A DNA stretch of 64,000 nt from Hyalella azteca (taxonomy: Eukaryota; Arthropoda; Malacostraca; Amphipoda; Hyalellidae): contig NW_025931637.1 in assembly GCF_000764305.2 (NCBI RefSeq), positions 62,001-126,000 on the forward strand, written 5' to 3'. Below the pieces are notes generated by a model. It was not told where the DNA came from. It worked only from the letters and a program-made list of their open reading frames with translations, and did no database searches. This document shows positions 33,945-44,881 of the stretch, one piece after another. How positions within the stretch are numbered: position 1 is the stretch's first letter; each line of letters begins with the position of its first letter. The position numbers and the translations under genes are program-made.

Positions 33945-36181
33945 TTTTTCATATGCTCAGTTATATCATTGAAATTATATGTAATTTTAGAACTGATTAC
34001 ACCACACTTCAAATTTTATTAAAGATTTCTCTAAGAAACGTACAAATTTTAGTAGCCTTCGTGTCATAGGTATAATTTAATTTTACTTATTATTTCAACG
34101 GTACTAAATTTAGTGAGATAACAGATACGATCGATCACTACAAGTTTGAAAAGCTCGAGTGCGTGTAATATTACAATTTAATGGCTATATGACAATGTAC
34201 GTTTGATGATTGATGGAATTTGTATCACAAGTTAACACAATTATTATCCGCCTTTCTGTATGATACTATGCCTTCTGGTGGAGTTATGTCCATCACACGA
34301 CTATATTTATATATATGTATATTGCACAACATGTGTATATATATACGTCAAGAGTGTCACCAAGCCATCAGTGTTATCAGTCGTGAAATACGTATAACAC
34401 TGCTGCGCATGTCGCGAGGCCGTTGGGTTCGTCGATATCTAACTTTAACGGTCGTGAAATATCTAAATTCATCGAGGCAGCTACGACTCCTGTAAGCACT
34501 ACTTTGGCATATTTGAGTACGGTCAACTTCAACACTACGGTTGTGACTCAGCCGTGAGACAACGCGAGAGGCCACGAGATGTCCAACGACTATAACGCAG
34601 GCAATTAGAAGATTCAAGTTTCGAGCACTGCGCAAGAATTATATCATCGGTACGGTCATCAGTATCGGTACGGTCGCTACCACCTGCCGCAGAAGCACCG
34701 CAAGGATCCGGAGTAATATCATCGACGATGAAGACTACTCCACTATTCAGAAGTACGGTCGTTGTAAAACAATCTACGGCTATACTGGCCGCGAGACATC
34801 TATATCAGCAAGACACGACGGTTATGAAGAACAGCGACCACGAGTAGGCGCGGCTACAGCTGCAGTACGGCCACTTGGAATACGGCTGCAAACGTGCACG
34901 TTAGGTACTGTAGTTGCGGGAGTCGTACCATTCTACGGGAGCGTTCTACGGTTCAACGTTTTCTGGTAAAAGTAGAACATTTTAATGATGTTAACTGTTA
35001 GATTTTGTACTTTGATTGTGTTCAGATTACCTTTTTCATGTACTATCGTAGCGAATTTTGTTCCCAATTTAATATGAAATAAACCAGTGTTTCATTACAA
35101 CCCTCTTTCTCTACGATTTTTGCCGTAACCTATTCATGCTAAAACTGACATAGGCGCCAGTAAGCCACTTCGGCAACCAACCTGACAAACGATAAATAAT
35201 AAAAATTTTGAACCATAACGTAACGTAAAACTGAAAGAGCAATCACCCCAATTGTTCAACGTAAAAATATTAGGCGATAGAAAAACTCTTCGCCATTCAC
35301 AGTAACTCATGTCCTTGCACTTAGATCTTAATTTAACGTTTCTATTGTTCATCCTTTATAATGATCAATGTTTAAAATAATTGTTTGAAGGATACGTGCA
35401 GGGCACTCACAGAAATTATAGGATCACTTTTCCCAAACGATGCACTTCTCAGCTTTAATTGACCCACTCCGTTAACTTTTTCTCGAAAAGAGCCATGAAC
35501 ATATACTTTTTGAGAACGCATTCATTTTATGTTTAAAGTTTTGGACATTTCTCTGAGTGTAGGAGTGGCTATTAGTAGATATGGGCAAAAAACCTATAAG
35601 TTTAAACACATTAAATGGCAATGGGCATAAAAAATATCATATATATATATATATTAATGAAGCATGAAAAATATAAAACAAATATAATTATCCTCGTCAA
35701 AGATGGACCAGAAAGTGGTCTACTTTAGTGATCTAATTCGCCACTCCATGGGCTCATAAATGTAGTATTAAAAATCTAAAATAACCACTGTTATTGCCAC
35801 ATAGTGTACCCATGAACGTACCCATGAACGTTACCATTAACGTTCATATTAACGTACCCATTAACGTTAACATGTTTAAAGCCGACCACCTTAAAAATTG
35901 ATGGTCCGCAATTTTTGCGCATACCTGCTTACAGGAGTGTTGGGAGGCCACTTTAATTTTTTAAGTAACAACGCTTTGAATGACCTAGAAAATTTGCTGT
36001 CAAGATGCAAACTATCGTCGTGCTAGGACATGAGATGCTGTTATTGTGTTATATTTAACAAGAATATCTATGTTTTGCATCACAGACATATGTTTTACCC
36101 ACAAGCACTCCTATACACGTGGTGTCAGGTTACGTGTATAGTGATCGAAAAGAGTTACGTATCGAAAAGATTGTATAGACA
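33945..36181. other. Spacer between inverted caspase-like arms
   Basis: No convincing coding region. From 34370 to 34990 the DNA is richer in CG and has many loose repeats of TACGGTCG and GTCGTGAAATA. AAATAAACCAGTGTTTCATT near 35080, followed by CCCTCTTT, resembles the polyadenylation end of an LTR, but I cannot find a partner LTR. A short repeat of CATTAACGT-type units lies at 35810-35875, and (TA)n lies near 35640. Confidence 0.35.
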
Positions 36182-36803
36182 TTAGTCTATACACTCTTTT
36201 TTAATCACAGCTAACAGTTCACTTCTTTTGTTCAAAACAGAATCCGCGTTCGTATAAAAACATTTTAAAACTTCTTGTGCACACTCACTTTGATGCAAGC
36301 GCCTCTTGCAAGGATAAGCTCCTGACATGTCATTGCGATCTTGATCCCGAGGAACTAAAGGTAATTCTGTCTCATTAAATTTTCCGCTGCAGACGAAGCC
36401 AACAATGAATTTAGGTTTTTCCTTCATCATTGGACAGTTGTTATCACTGAATTTAATCATGATATCCATGATATTGACGCTTTTACCATCCGCCAGGAGA
36501 AAAGTATTATATCCGCAACCTTACATGCGAAAATTGAATTCAAGGTCCGGGTAGGATCAAGATTTTTATCTTTGCTTTTTTCATCAAGAGTTTTATAGAA
36601 ATCCGATTCAGAGGATCGTTGTAAATTTCATACTTCCAATTCAGTTTTTCACAAGTCTGAATTACCTTGTCATTTTCCTTCGCGGAACCTGGATGATCTA
36701 TTAGAAAGTTGAAAAAATGTACAGATAGCTTGCCTAAGCCCAATAGGTATGCTAAAGATGTATTTTTACCCAAATCTTTACGGAAACACACCGGATGATC
36801 CAT
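36182..36803 (-). pseudogene. Broken caspase-like copy joined to a LINE endonuclease fragment
   Basis: On the minus strand, an ATG at 36803 opens MDHPVCFRKDLGKNTSLAYL and continues with GLGKLSVHFF and EIYNDPLNRI, homologous to the gene at 32760. The frame breaks near 36560 and again near 36515, where TTTTCGCATG is followed by extra bases before GGTTGCGGA. The frame resumes with LLADGKSVNIMDIMIKF and KPKFIVGFVCSG. Here the active-site cysteine is kept, and the histidine codon is visible at the break. After GAYPCKRRL the homology stops. The frame runs into CFYTNADSVLNKRSELLAVI, which resembles the start of the endonuclease domain of CR1/L2-type LINEs. It is dead as written, but closer to an active caspase than its intact partner. 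Confidence 0.65.
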
Positions 36804-37570
36804 TGCAGAGTCAGAAGGAACTTTTATCCAAGTTATTACGATTATTATGATCCGTTTTAATAGTCAACTCACTTCGTTGCCGACAGATTCTAATATGAGA
36901 CGGTAGACTGAAACTTTGGTTGCATTTGGTCTTATCGAACTTGCTATTATCGATCTTATCTGTTATCTTTTCTTTCAAGGCGGCGATGCACGAAGAGTAA
37001 AAAGTGTATCAAAGTTGAACGATATTATATGAAATTAGGTTAAATTTCGAAATATGTATTAAAAATAGATGTGATATTATGAAAACGCATACCCACATAT
37101 TTTAGTGTATATGATCGGGTGGGTGACAAAAGTAAACACGACGTTTTATATAGTGGAAGATTGAATGCCTTGAAACATGTAGATCTATACTTTATTAAGC
37201 GTCATCACAGATATACAAAGATTTACCAATTCAAATATATCAATCTTATTCCCTATATCTAATCTTGACCCAAACCCTTGTACAAGATTCGTTATCATGA
37301 CGGAGATAACTTTGGTTTTCCCTGCCTTACTAGCTCGACGTGCTTCACGCAGCTATGTAGACTTACTGCGACCACATTTTGATTTGTAAGTAAGTTCACT
37401 TGTTTTCTAAACAAAATTTCTCTTTGTTTGTTTAAGCCTATGATTGTTTTGGTTGATCTCATTCAATTTTCAACATTAGTTATATACCGGAATTTTTTAT
37501 TGTACAATAATTTTTATACAGAAATGCAATGCTGAGAATCTAAGAAAACTCTACGCCCCAGGAAGAGAGT
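36230..37570 (-). repeat. Right arm of inverted duplication (caspase-like locus)
   Basis: Reverse-complement partner of 31968-33300, holding the broken caspase-like copy and its upstream region. About 2.9 kb of unique sequence separates the arms. Confidence 0.75.
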
Positions 37571-37842
37571 GAGGTTGAGGCAGACCATCTATCTAACAGC
37601 AAATTTCATTCTTCTTATAACAGTTGTGTTGTAGAGAGGGCCTGGAGACTGCAATGTTCTCAGTTTAACGTTCATGAAATGCCAATCAAATATTTATAGA
37701 GAAAGAAGTTTTAAATCCTTTTCATTTATTTCACGTATGATTCTTGCTTATGGAATTTCAAATCAAGCTAATTAACAAGGTTTTAAACTTTGGATTCGTA
37801 TCGCCTGATGGAACAAAATTTCAGCCGTGCACTTGAATGAAT

Positions 37843-38096
37843 CAGGGTGGCCCAGTGGTTAAAGTTCAGAGTACCAAGATTGGAGCAGAGAGGCGCGGGT
37901 TCGATCCCAGCTCTGTGCGCCAGTTTCTGGTCAGAATCGGCAAGGAGGCCGGGCGGTTAAGCACAGCAAAAATTGTAGCAGTGAGTTGCGAGTTCGAGAC
38001 CGCAAAATGCTGTGAATGTTCTGCGATGTCAAGAATCGGCGACAGGCCAACGGCCTAATAAACGCTGAAACCGCTATTATTATTATTTATATTTAT
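37843..38096 (+). mobile_element. Dimeric tRNA-derived SINE, best copy
   Basis: Unit 1 has TGGCCCAGTGG (A box, about 37848) and GGTTCGATCCC (B box, 37898-37908). Unit 2 starts near 37938 with GGCAAGGAGGCCGGGCGGTT and has GAGTTCGAGACCGC. The 3' part reads AAGAATCGGCGACAGGCCAA, then CGGCCTAATAAACGCTGAAA and CCGCTATTATTATT. That 3' part is shared with the LINE ends listed below. Confidence 0.8.
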
Positions 38097-40644
38097 TAAT
38101 CGACTTTTTTATTGAGCGATCAGTACCTCGTCATAAACAAGTCTTATCACAAAGATTTATGAGGGTTGTATTTTCTCATGGTTTGTTTTATGTATGCTGT
38201 GAAAATATGGCCGCTAAATCTACCAGAATTTACGAACTCAATTCCTGGTATACCACAATTCCACATGCGCAGTATGTAAAGCAGCACCTGAAGTTTTATT
38301 GGAAAATGGTAATGTAATTTATATGTTAGTAAATAAATTGTTCATTGTTGATTTGCAGAATATATATAGTCTCGATTATAGATTTTGAGTTACTCTCATT
38401 TTTGAAAATGCTTTGCTATTGTATCTTTTGCTGGCATATACAGATAGAAAATCTTCTTTCATTTACGATCGCATCATTTATAAAGTATTTTTCTTTTTCA
38501 TTAACAATCAACAATAGTTGTCAGAAGCTCTTAACACGTTGCACCAAGCGAAGAAGCATTACCCATAAATCGCGCTGTTTAGGAGCCTTAATAAATCACT
38601 AATAAATTACCCGTCGTTTTATTACACCCCTGTACATGAAGCTGGAATTCCGCTGCTAGTTCACATAAATCTTAACATGTCATATTTGATTAATAGAAAT
38701 GTATTTAAAAAATAAACTGCATGACAATCTTCAACTTTCAGAAATTCAACGTACATTAAATTCAAAATGAACTGAAAAGTGCATTCCTTAGAATTTTTAA
38801 CGGTTTTGCGGCAACTCTTGAAATTATGCGAGAGAAAAATCTTATGAGGATTCATTTGCAATTCGTCCATATGAAAAACAAAAATAGGATAGCGAATTTC
38901 TAAAGAAATTGTTTTTCGCTGCACTGACATACATTTTCTTTCGTACGCGACGATCCACAACTACGTTAATCGTTCCACTGATCGCTACGACTTAGCAAGT
39001 AAAGTTTACAACTCTCGTACATATTAACACAAAATTGTTAATAGCGAAGAGAAACCTACAGAATAGAAGAAAACTACAGAAATTAATAGCGAAGAGAACC
39101 TACAGAATCAAGAACAGAATTAAAGAAGTGGGTAGGCTACGATTACTACGGATTTTTATGCAAGCTCATTCATTGTGACTTAATAAAGCTAACTAACGTT
39201 ATTGAGATAATAAAAATGCTAAAATGAGTAGTCAACTCTCCAAATAGGAGAGAAATTGGAACTTGGCTCTCTTCTGTACTATAATCATTTTACATTTTTA
39301 CAACAATTAAAAGTAACTGATGATGGCTGTGAAGAAGATGCTGATGATTCCTCCGCCGATTGACTCATTGTTTAGCAAGTCTACATGACAGCCATGTTCA
39401 CCAACATTTTCAAAATTTAACGAAATAGTTCACTTACCATTCCACCATTTCGCTCTTGCTCACTCTCAGTCTTTTTAGAGCTAGATGCTTCTTGAGGCGA
39501 AACGGTTGAATCTTAGAAACCTGATACATCCTTTACATTGAATAAGTGATTGATTCACCTTATTTCATCAGTCCGAGATATAAGCGTTAAAACAGTTAAA
39601 CCATACGCGTTCGTTTGGTTTTAAGCGCTATTGGCGAGTGCTAAATGTTATTGTCGAGTGCACAGTGTTGATATAAATTTAATAAGTGCTTGATTCTTCT
39701 TATTTCATCACACCGCATGCTCCTGGTTGAACATTTTCTGAGATATATGCGTTTAACCTGTGGAACCTGAAGCGATCGTCAGGTTCACTAGAAATGATAG
39801 GAGATAAGATCGCTGAACATGTCTAAACAGACAACAAGTATATATGTCTCAAACGCTATGGTTCAAGCTTCTAGATTCAATATAATATGAAAGGTTGTGG
39901 TTCTTCTGGCACCACTGAAATACAGTGATGTTTTATTACAGCGTCAGCTTCTAAAATTACGGAATCACCCAATTCTCCGCCGCAAACGATCGATCAATTG
40001 TTCGCCACGTATTCAGCTACTCACTCTTCAGCGCCTGGCTTGTGTGAGTGTCTGTGACCTTATCCATGTGCGCCGTGCGGGCTGTGCGTTAATGTCCAAT
40101 ATAATCAAGAGAGAATATGTCATCACCACCATGGACATGGTTCACTGGTTCGGCATTAGCAATGGCTTGCACTTTTTGATCAGCTTGCTCGGTTGCTCCC
40201 TGAAAAGTTCTTCTGGTCTTCCAGCTGATGACTCCGCCATACTTCTTGCTTTCACACCAGATTCTGTGAATTCACAAACAAAAACAGAAGAGATTTGAAT
40301 TGATTCTGGTTTTACGCACTTTGATTTTCAGGATTTAGACTTTTCAACACTTTGGCACAACACGTCTTATCACCATGAACGATCAATAGAAACTCCAGGA
40401 TGGATTTGAACTCTTTCTTTTTTTTCTTTTCAGATTTGCGGGAGCCTCTGGAGACCTAGTCCAATGCGGCCCCACGACCGAGTTTTGAGTTATAGTTGTT
40501 AATCACTTTAATTAATCACTTAATTTACTTTAATTAATCATTTTAGTTACTTTAATTACTTTAATTAATCACTTCAATCACTTTACTTAATTGCTCTTTA
40601 CGTACCAGCTCATTGAAAACCCTGCCTATCTCAAGCTGCCTGCA
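38097..40644. other. Unassigned region
   Basis: No credible gene. The longest open frame (39897-40298) has no domain I recognise and no splice support. Small local duplications occur at 39040-39115 (AATAGCGAAGAGAA.CCTACA) and 39540-39715 (TTGATTC..CTTATTTCATCA). TTTAATTAATCAC repeats lie at 40500-40590. Confidence 0.45.
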
Positions 40645-40868
40645 CGGCGGATTTGAACTCCGCGGGTGAAGCAAGGACCGGACAGCTGTCGTTGACAACA
40701 GTTTTCCGGACAACTCAAAAATATAAAAAAAAAATTATGGAAGCTTTATGATTTCTGAAAATATTTGATGATTGCCTATCAAATAGCTGAGTCGGAAAAA
40801 AAACTTTCGTTTTAGACCCGTGCATGACAGTTATGGAAAATCATATGTTGATCAATGTTTTAGATGAT
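40645..40868. repeat. 220-bp dispersed repeat, copy 2
   Basis: Same-orientation partner of 30885-31108, with TTTGAACTCCGCGGGTGAAG and TTTTAGACCCGTGCATGACA. It ends at ATCAATGTTTTAGATG, the same point at which copy 1 meets the LINE. Confidence 0.8.
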
Positions 40869-41084
40869 TTACCAATTACCATCACCTTTATTTATATGAT
40901 CATGGTTTGACATAGCATTTTCGATCACGTTTTTAATAGCATATATTTAGTAAGCGTATGTTCAGTCTTGAAATGCCTCGTATCCTACGGAACAACTGAA
41001 ATCTAGAAACGATTTTCAATCTACCGTCCGTTGAAAAGATTTCATCAAAACTCCAGTCTTTTAGATCTGCGAACTAGTCAAGAA

Positions 41085-41150
41085 AAGTACAAGAATCGGA
41101 GACAGGCCTATTATCCAATGCCAAAGATACTATACTATTAATTGATCCTG
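41085..41150 (+). mobile_element. SINE/LINE 3' tail fragment
   Basis: CAAGAATCGGAGACAGGCC followed by CCAATGCCAAAGATACTATA and an ATT-rich end. It is a diverged copy of the 3' tail shared by the SINE and LINE. No tRNA-like head is visible upstream. Confidence 0.5.
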
Positions 41151-41290
41151 GTCTGAGACTCCGAGTTGTAGGCACTGCTTCTTTGCACATCAGTTCAGCG
41201 GTACCGTCGTCCCCAGTCCTCCCTCCAGAGAGTTTATTCTGATTGCTCATGGACGCTCAGGGCGTTACGCTCACGCCTCTCGTGACCAAG

Positions 41291-41555
41291 TGGTTCAACC
41301 CATGGTTGAACTAGTATAAGGTTGACCCATGAGAAGCTCATTTCCGCGGATGGAGCTTGTTGTTCGCATGAGACGTCACTGATCTCAGTGACGTTCCGGG
41401 CATTAATCAATCACCGAAATGCGTTCAAACCAGTCAACCAATCCCATGACGGGTTTGTTTACGTTTCTCGATCTCAGTGACGTAACAAAAAAGCTGAACT
41501 GACAGGCGGAACTTCTCATGGGTCAACCTTATATATTTCAACCATGGTTCAATCT
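41291..41555. mobile_element. 265-bp MITE with long inverted ends
   Basis: The left end TGGTTCAACCCATGGTTGAA, then AAGGTTGACCCATGAGAAG, is mirrored at the right as CTTCTCATGGGTCAACCTT, then TTTCAACCATGGTTCAAT. Inside, GATCTCAGTGACGT occurs twice. No coding content. Confidence 0.82.
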
Positions 41556-42692
41556 ACGCGACACGATCTACTTCCCCAGTCAGTTGACTATTTAATATGT
41601 GTGAGCGTTATACATTTGTTGCATGTTATCCAAATTTAATGAAACTTTGATAGTAACAGATAGTCATGTTGGAGAACAAATAGTATGAAGATGGGGGTTT
41701 AGCACAATAGCATATAAAAAAGAATAAAATTAACATTGGCTCCTGATCTCCTCCGTTGACTATGAAATTGGATTAGAATTTATGCTTTTCTCTCCCTTTC
41801 GCTGTTTCACAAAAATTATGCAGTTCGCACTTATCAGCTCAAGTCGTTACGACTGAGGCATAAAAGCTCTTGCGATAGAACGAAAAGTCACTTCGAGCCG
41901 GCCTACTTTGGTCGGTTTAAATTAACCGAGGCCGCTGATTATAATTTGTCACAAAATTTACCGTCGTAAATTTTTTTGCGTTGGATTTATTGTGTTTATA
42001 TCAATATTTTGACGGTTATACTTTCGAAATTTGTTGCCTGGCGTGTCATTCCTCGGGTCTAATTTATTTAAATTTATGTTTCGCAAATGTACAAGTTACA
42101 TTGAATCAGCGTTAGGCTGTTGACCAATAAATGTTGCTCAATTGCAACTGATGTTATAATATTTTTATAATTTTTTCTATTGTAATTCTTTATAATTTTT
42201 GTGCAATGGTCGCCCGTGTATTTTATTATCCAGATGTATGGGTTATTGCCGACGACAATATGATATAATCTGATGATTATTTTAGTATGAAAATATGATG
42301 GTATAATTATCTAGTGTAAACTGAGAAAACATAACTTTGTTTCAGACATTTTCTTAAACTCATTAGACAACTTATAGGGCAACTGCTTCAGTTAGAAACC
42401 TTTTGCGTTCCAATTAAATATTTATAAAGTTTATTTTGCCGCTACGCAAGGATCAGCATAGTTTGAAGTCCAATAAAATTATTATTTCAATCAAATCTTC
42501 AACCAACAGCGCACAGAGAAATAAATATCTTGTGACATGTTCACGTCCCACACAAAATATTCTCATAAACTGTTACAACAAACAAAAGTAACTCGCTACA
42601 TTTCAGAAATAACACATTTTTCTTGCTGTATTAGCATATCACATTTATATTTGCTATAATAAAACATCAGGCTGGGAAAAATTTTAACTCAC
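41556..42692. other. Unassigned AT-rich region
   Basis: Nothing recognised; if the SLC7-like exon belongs to a real gene, this would be intron. Confidence 0.4.
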
Positions 42693-42812
42693 GACGGCGA
42701 CGGCCGACGACGAAATGATCACGTCAGCTGGCAGGACGAGGCAGGCGATGTTGACGCAGACGTACACCATCGTCACCATCGGCAGCCTCACCCATATGGC
42801 CAACGGCAAGTT
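42693..42812 (-). pseudogene. Lone exon of an SLC7 (LAT/y+LAT) amino-acid transporter
   Basis: On the minus strand the frame NLPLAIWVRLPMVTMVYVCV followed by NIACLVLPADVIISSSAVAV matches the conserved membrane segment of light-chain amino-acid transporters (family pattern NLPLAI..S.PLVT..Y...N.AY...L...ILSS.AVAV). It ends at a good donor, GTC|GTGAGT. I found no sister exon on either side within 5 kb, and the acceptor on its left edge is unclear. The segment is also a residue or two short between VNIA and LP. It could be a real exon of a gene with long introns, or an isolated fragment moved by transposons. Confidence 0.5.
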
Positions 42813-43619
42813 CATGCCCATTAAATTCTATCATAATCACGAGTGTTCAATTCAAGTAGTGGTTATTTGGTTAAGAATTTCACCAGTTACAATCTTGTAA
42901 TTCGATATCGTCAACGTTGCACATTTCTTCTAATCTGAATTTGAAGATTAAGGCCAAATTCAGCTTTCTAGCACAGGCCAGACAGCTTAGTTCGCCAGTC
43001 GAGTTAGATCATACTCTATTACACCCACGATAACGGTTGCCAACTTCAAATTAAGTGATCAGGTTGTGCGTCTCCTGCAAATATGTAGTAGACACTTAAG
43101 CCCTAGTCGTAGGCAAAAGCTTCCAGAAAGTAAATTTATATTCGCAAGGGCTCAGGAGGGCGCAGATTCGGATACTTCTAATCATAAAATGTGGCGATTG
43201 TACCAGCTTGATCACGAGTATGTTAATGGAAGTTATCTGACGATACAACACGAAGTCTACTTACCTATATTGTGAACTATTGAATATCGTTCCGTTCCCT
43301 CCTCATGTAAATTTCTTGCATTGAGATGCCGTGACTATGAAATCCAACGTGACTATTCCAAGTTCATATTCCACGTCATGGCATGTGTAGTTGTCTATTC
43401 GTTGTTCATCACGGAGACTAGACTAGACTGAATTCATTTATAGATACTTAGCTGATGTACGTTTGAATTATCTTTAGCGAATAGTAACACAAACGTCATA
43501 TGCTTATAAACGTGATACAATCATTCTCTAATGAATATTCCGAACCCTTAGTTCAGTATTACTAACGCTGACCATGTGCGAATAATTTCATAGTCCTGTG
43601 CTTTATTAAAACGAAAATA
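42813..43619. other. Unassigned region
   Basis: No gene found. Short frames only, without matching splice sites. Confidence 0.4.
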
Positions 43620-43935
43620 AGCCTGTGGAGAGAGTGGTTCTGAGTAAGGCGGCTCAGCTCAAGGGGCTGGGTGAGCGCTATGAAAAACTTGAGAAGAAAT
43701 TAGGTTTCTAATCAGTTTTTTTTTTTTCAAAATAAGCATGAGTTTTTAACCTAAAAATTGAAGAAAAATACCCATTGAATTTTTTATGTTGAAAAAATAT
43801 GAATAAATTAGGTTTTGATTATATTTTTAGATTTAATTTCATCAAAATTTCATTCCTACATTTCATTTCATCTTGGATCTTGTGTTCGATAGCAAGCACG
43901 GGCACTCGACCTCGCTCGGCAGCGTGAAGCAGGGC
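43620..43935 (+). repeat. Inverted flanking copy with coiled-coil-like coding remnants, left
   Basis: The frame VLSKAAQLKGLGERYEKLEK ends near a GT at 43712. After about 175 AT-rich bases, an AG precedes QARALDLARQRE. The order looks like exon, intron, exon of a coiled-coil protein. The DNA is the inverse of 49403-49660. Product unknown; the second exon's frame is shifted after GPGAAAG. Confidence 0.5.
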
Positions 43936-44589
43936 CAGGAGCAGCAGCTGGAGCTGCAGCTCGAGGAGCGTGAAAATTTGAATCTCACGCTTCAAGAGAG
44001 AATACCGAGATGAGAGATCTCAAGCTTCAAGAGATTCGCGCTTCAAGAGAGGAAGGAGATCTCACGCTGAAGCTCTGCTTCAATGGAAGCAGAGCTTCAG
44101 CAAATGCAAAAACAGTAAAGATTTTGTAAAGTTTATAGACCTTAGATCGTAAAATTTTTTGTTACCATCGAACTATTTGAAAAATTATTATAGCGGGTTA
44201 GTCTGACGATGCCGGCAATCCCAACAATATCAGAATCTAGCACGCCGAACTCGAGAAGCTGGTATTCAGCTTATTTATTACCGTTTACAGGAATCGAGAT
44301 GATGTATTCAGGATTACGGGATTCTATGTAGAATTGCAGTGCTTATCGATCTCAGAATAAGCTGTGTTAACCTGCTAGTTGAACATAAGAAAACCTCTTC
44401 CTCTTCTCCCGGGTTGGCAATGCCTTGCGCCCACTAATAATAAATTGTAACGTCCAGACATTAACTCGACAGCATCACGAATATGCACCCGACCTGCCCC
44501 ATATATATTCAGGGCGTCTAACTCCTCATGCACACTTAAACTTGGAATATTTAAATATGAATTGCGCTGTTCAGTTTGCAATTAATTTG

Positions 44590-44700
44590 CAAAGAGGTGG
44601 AGAATGAAGCTGCCCTGGCCATACTGCGTGCCGAGGCTGATCTTGCTGGCAGGATCAGGAAATCTCGCTGGCGTCTTGAGCGAGATCCTGTCTTTTAGGT
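44590..44700 (+). other. Unassigned coding-like segment
   Basis: The frame EVENEAALAILRAEADLAGR followed by IRKSRWRLERDPVF opens after a TTTGCAAAG acceptor-like site. A second segment, VSEVEDGG or MEARDEEA depending on frame, lies at 44835-44873, where the hAT element inserted. I do not recognise the family; the composition suggests a charged helical protein related to the coiled-coil remnants nearby. Confidence 0.3.
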
Positions 44701-44881
44701 TACTCCCTATACTAATCGCTATTGCTCGAATACCTTCAATGTTGAAAAAATTCTCTTTTACCATTGAATCGTTCATTTTTCCTGCAGAGAGGCGAGAGGG
44801 CTCTGTAGAGTGCCTCTACCATTCCTCGCATCGTGGTCAGCGAGGTCGAAGATGGAGGCCCGAGACGAAGAGGCCATACCC

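Noticed and set aside
37843..37925. tRNA gene
   Set aside because: A and B boxes are present, but the cloverleaf is poor and the sequence continues into a SINE tail shared with other copies.
39897..40298. 133-codon open frame
   Set aside because: No recognisable domain, no splice context, and ordinary length for chance in this region.
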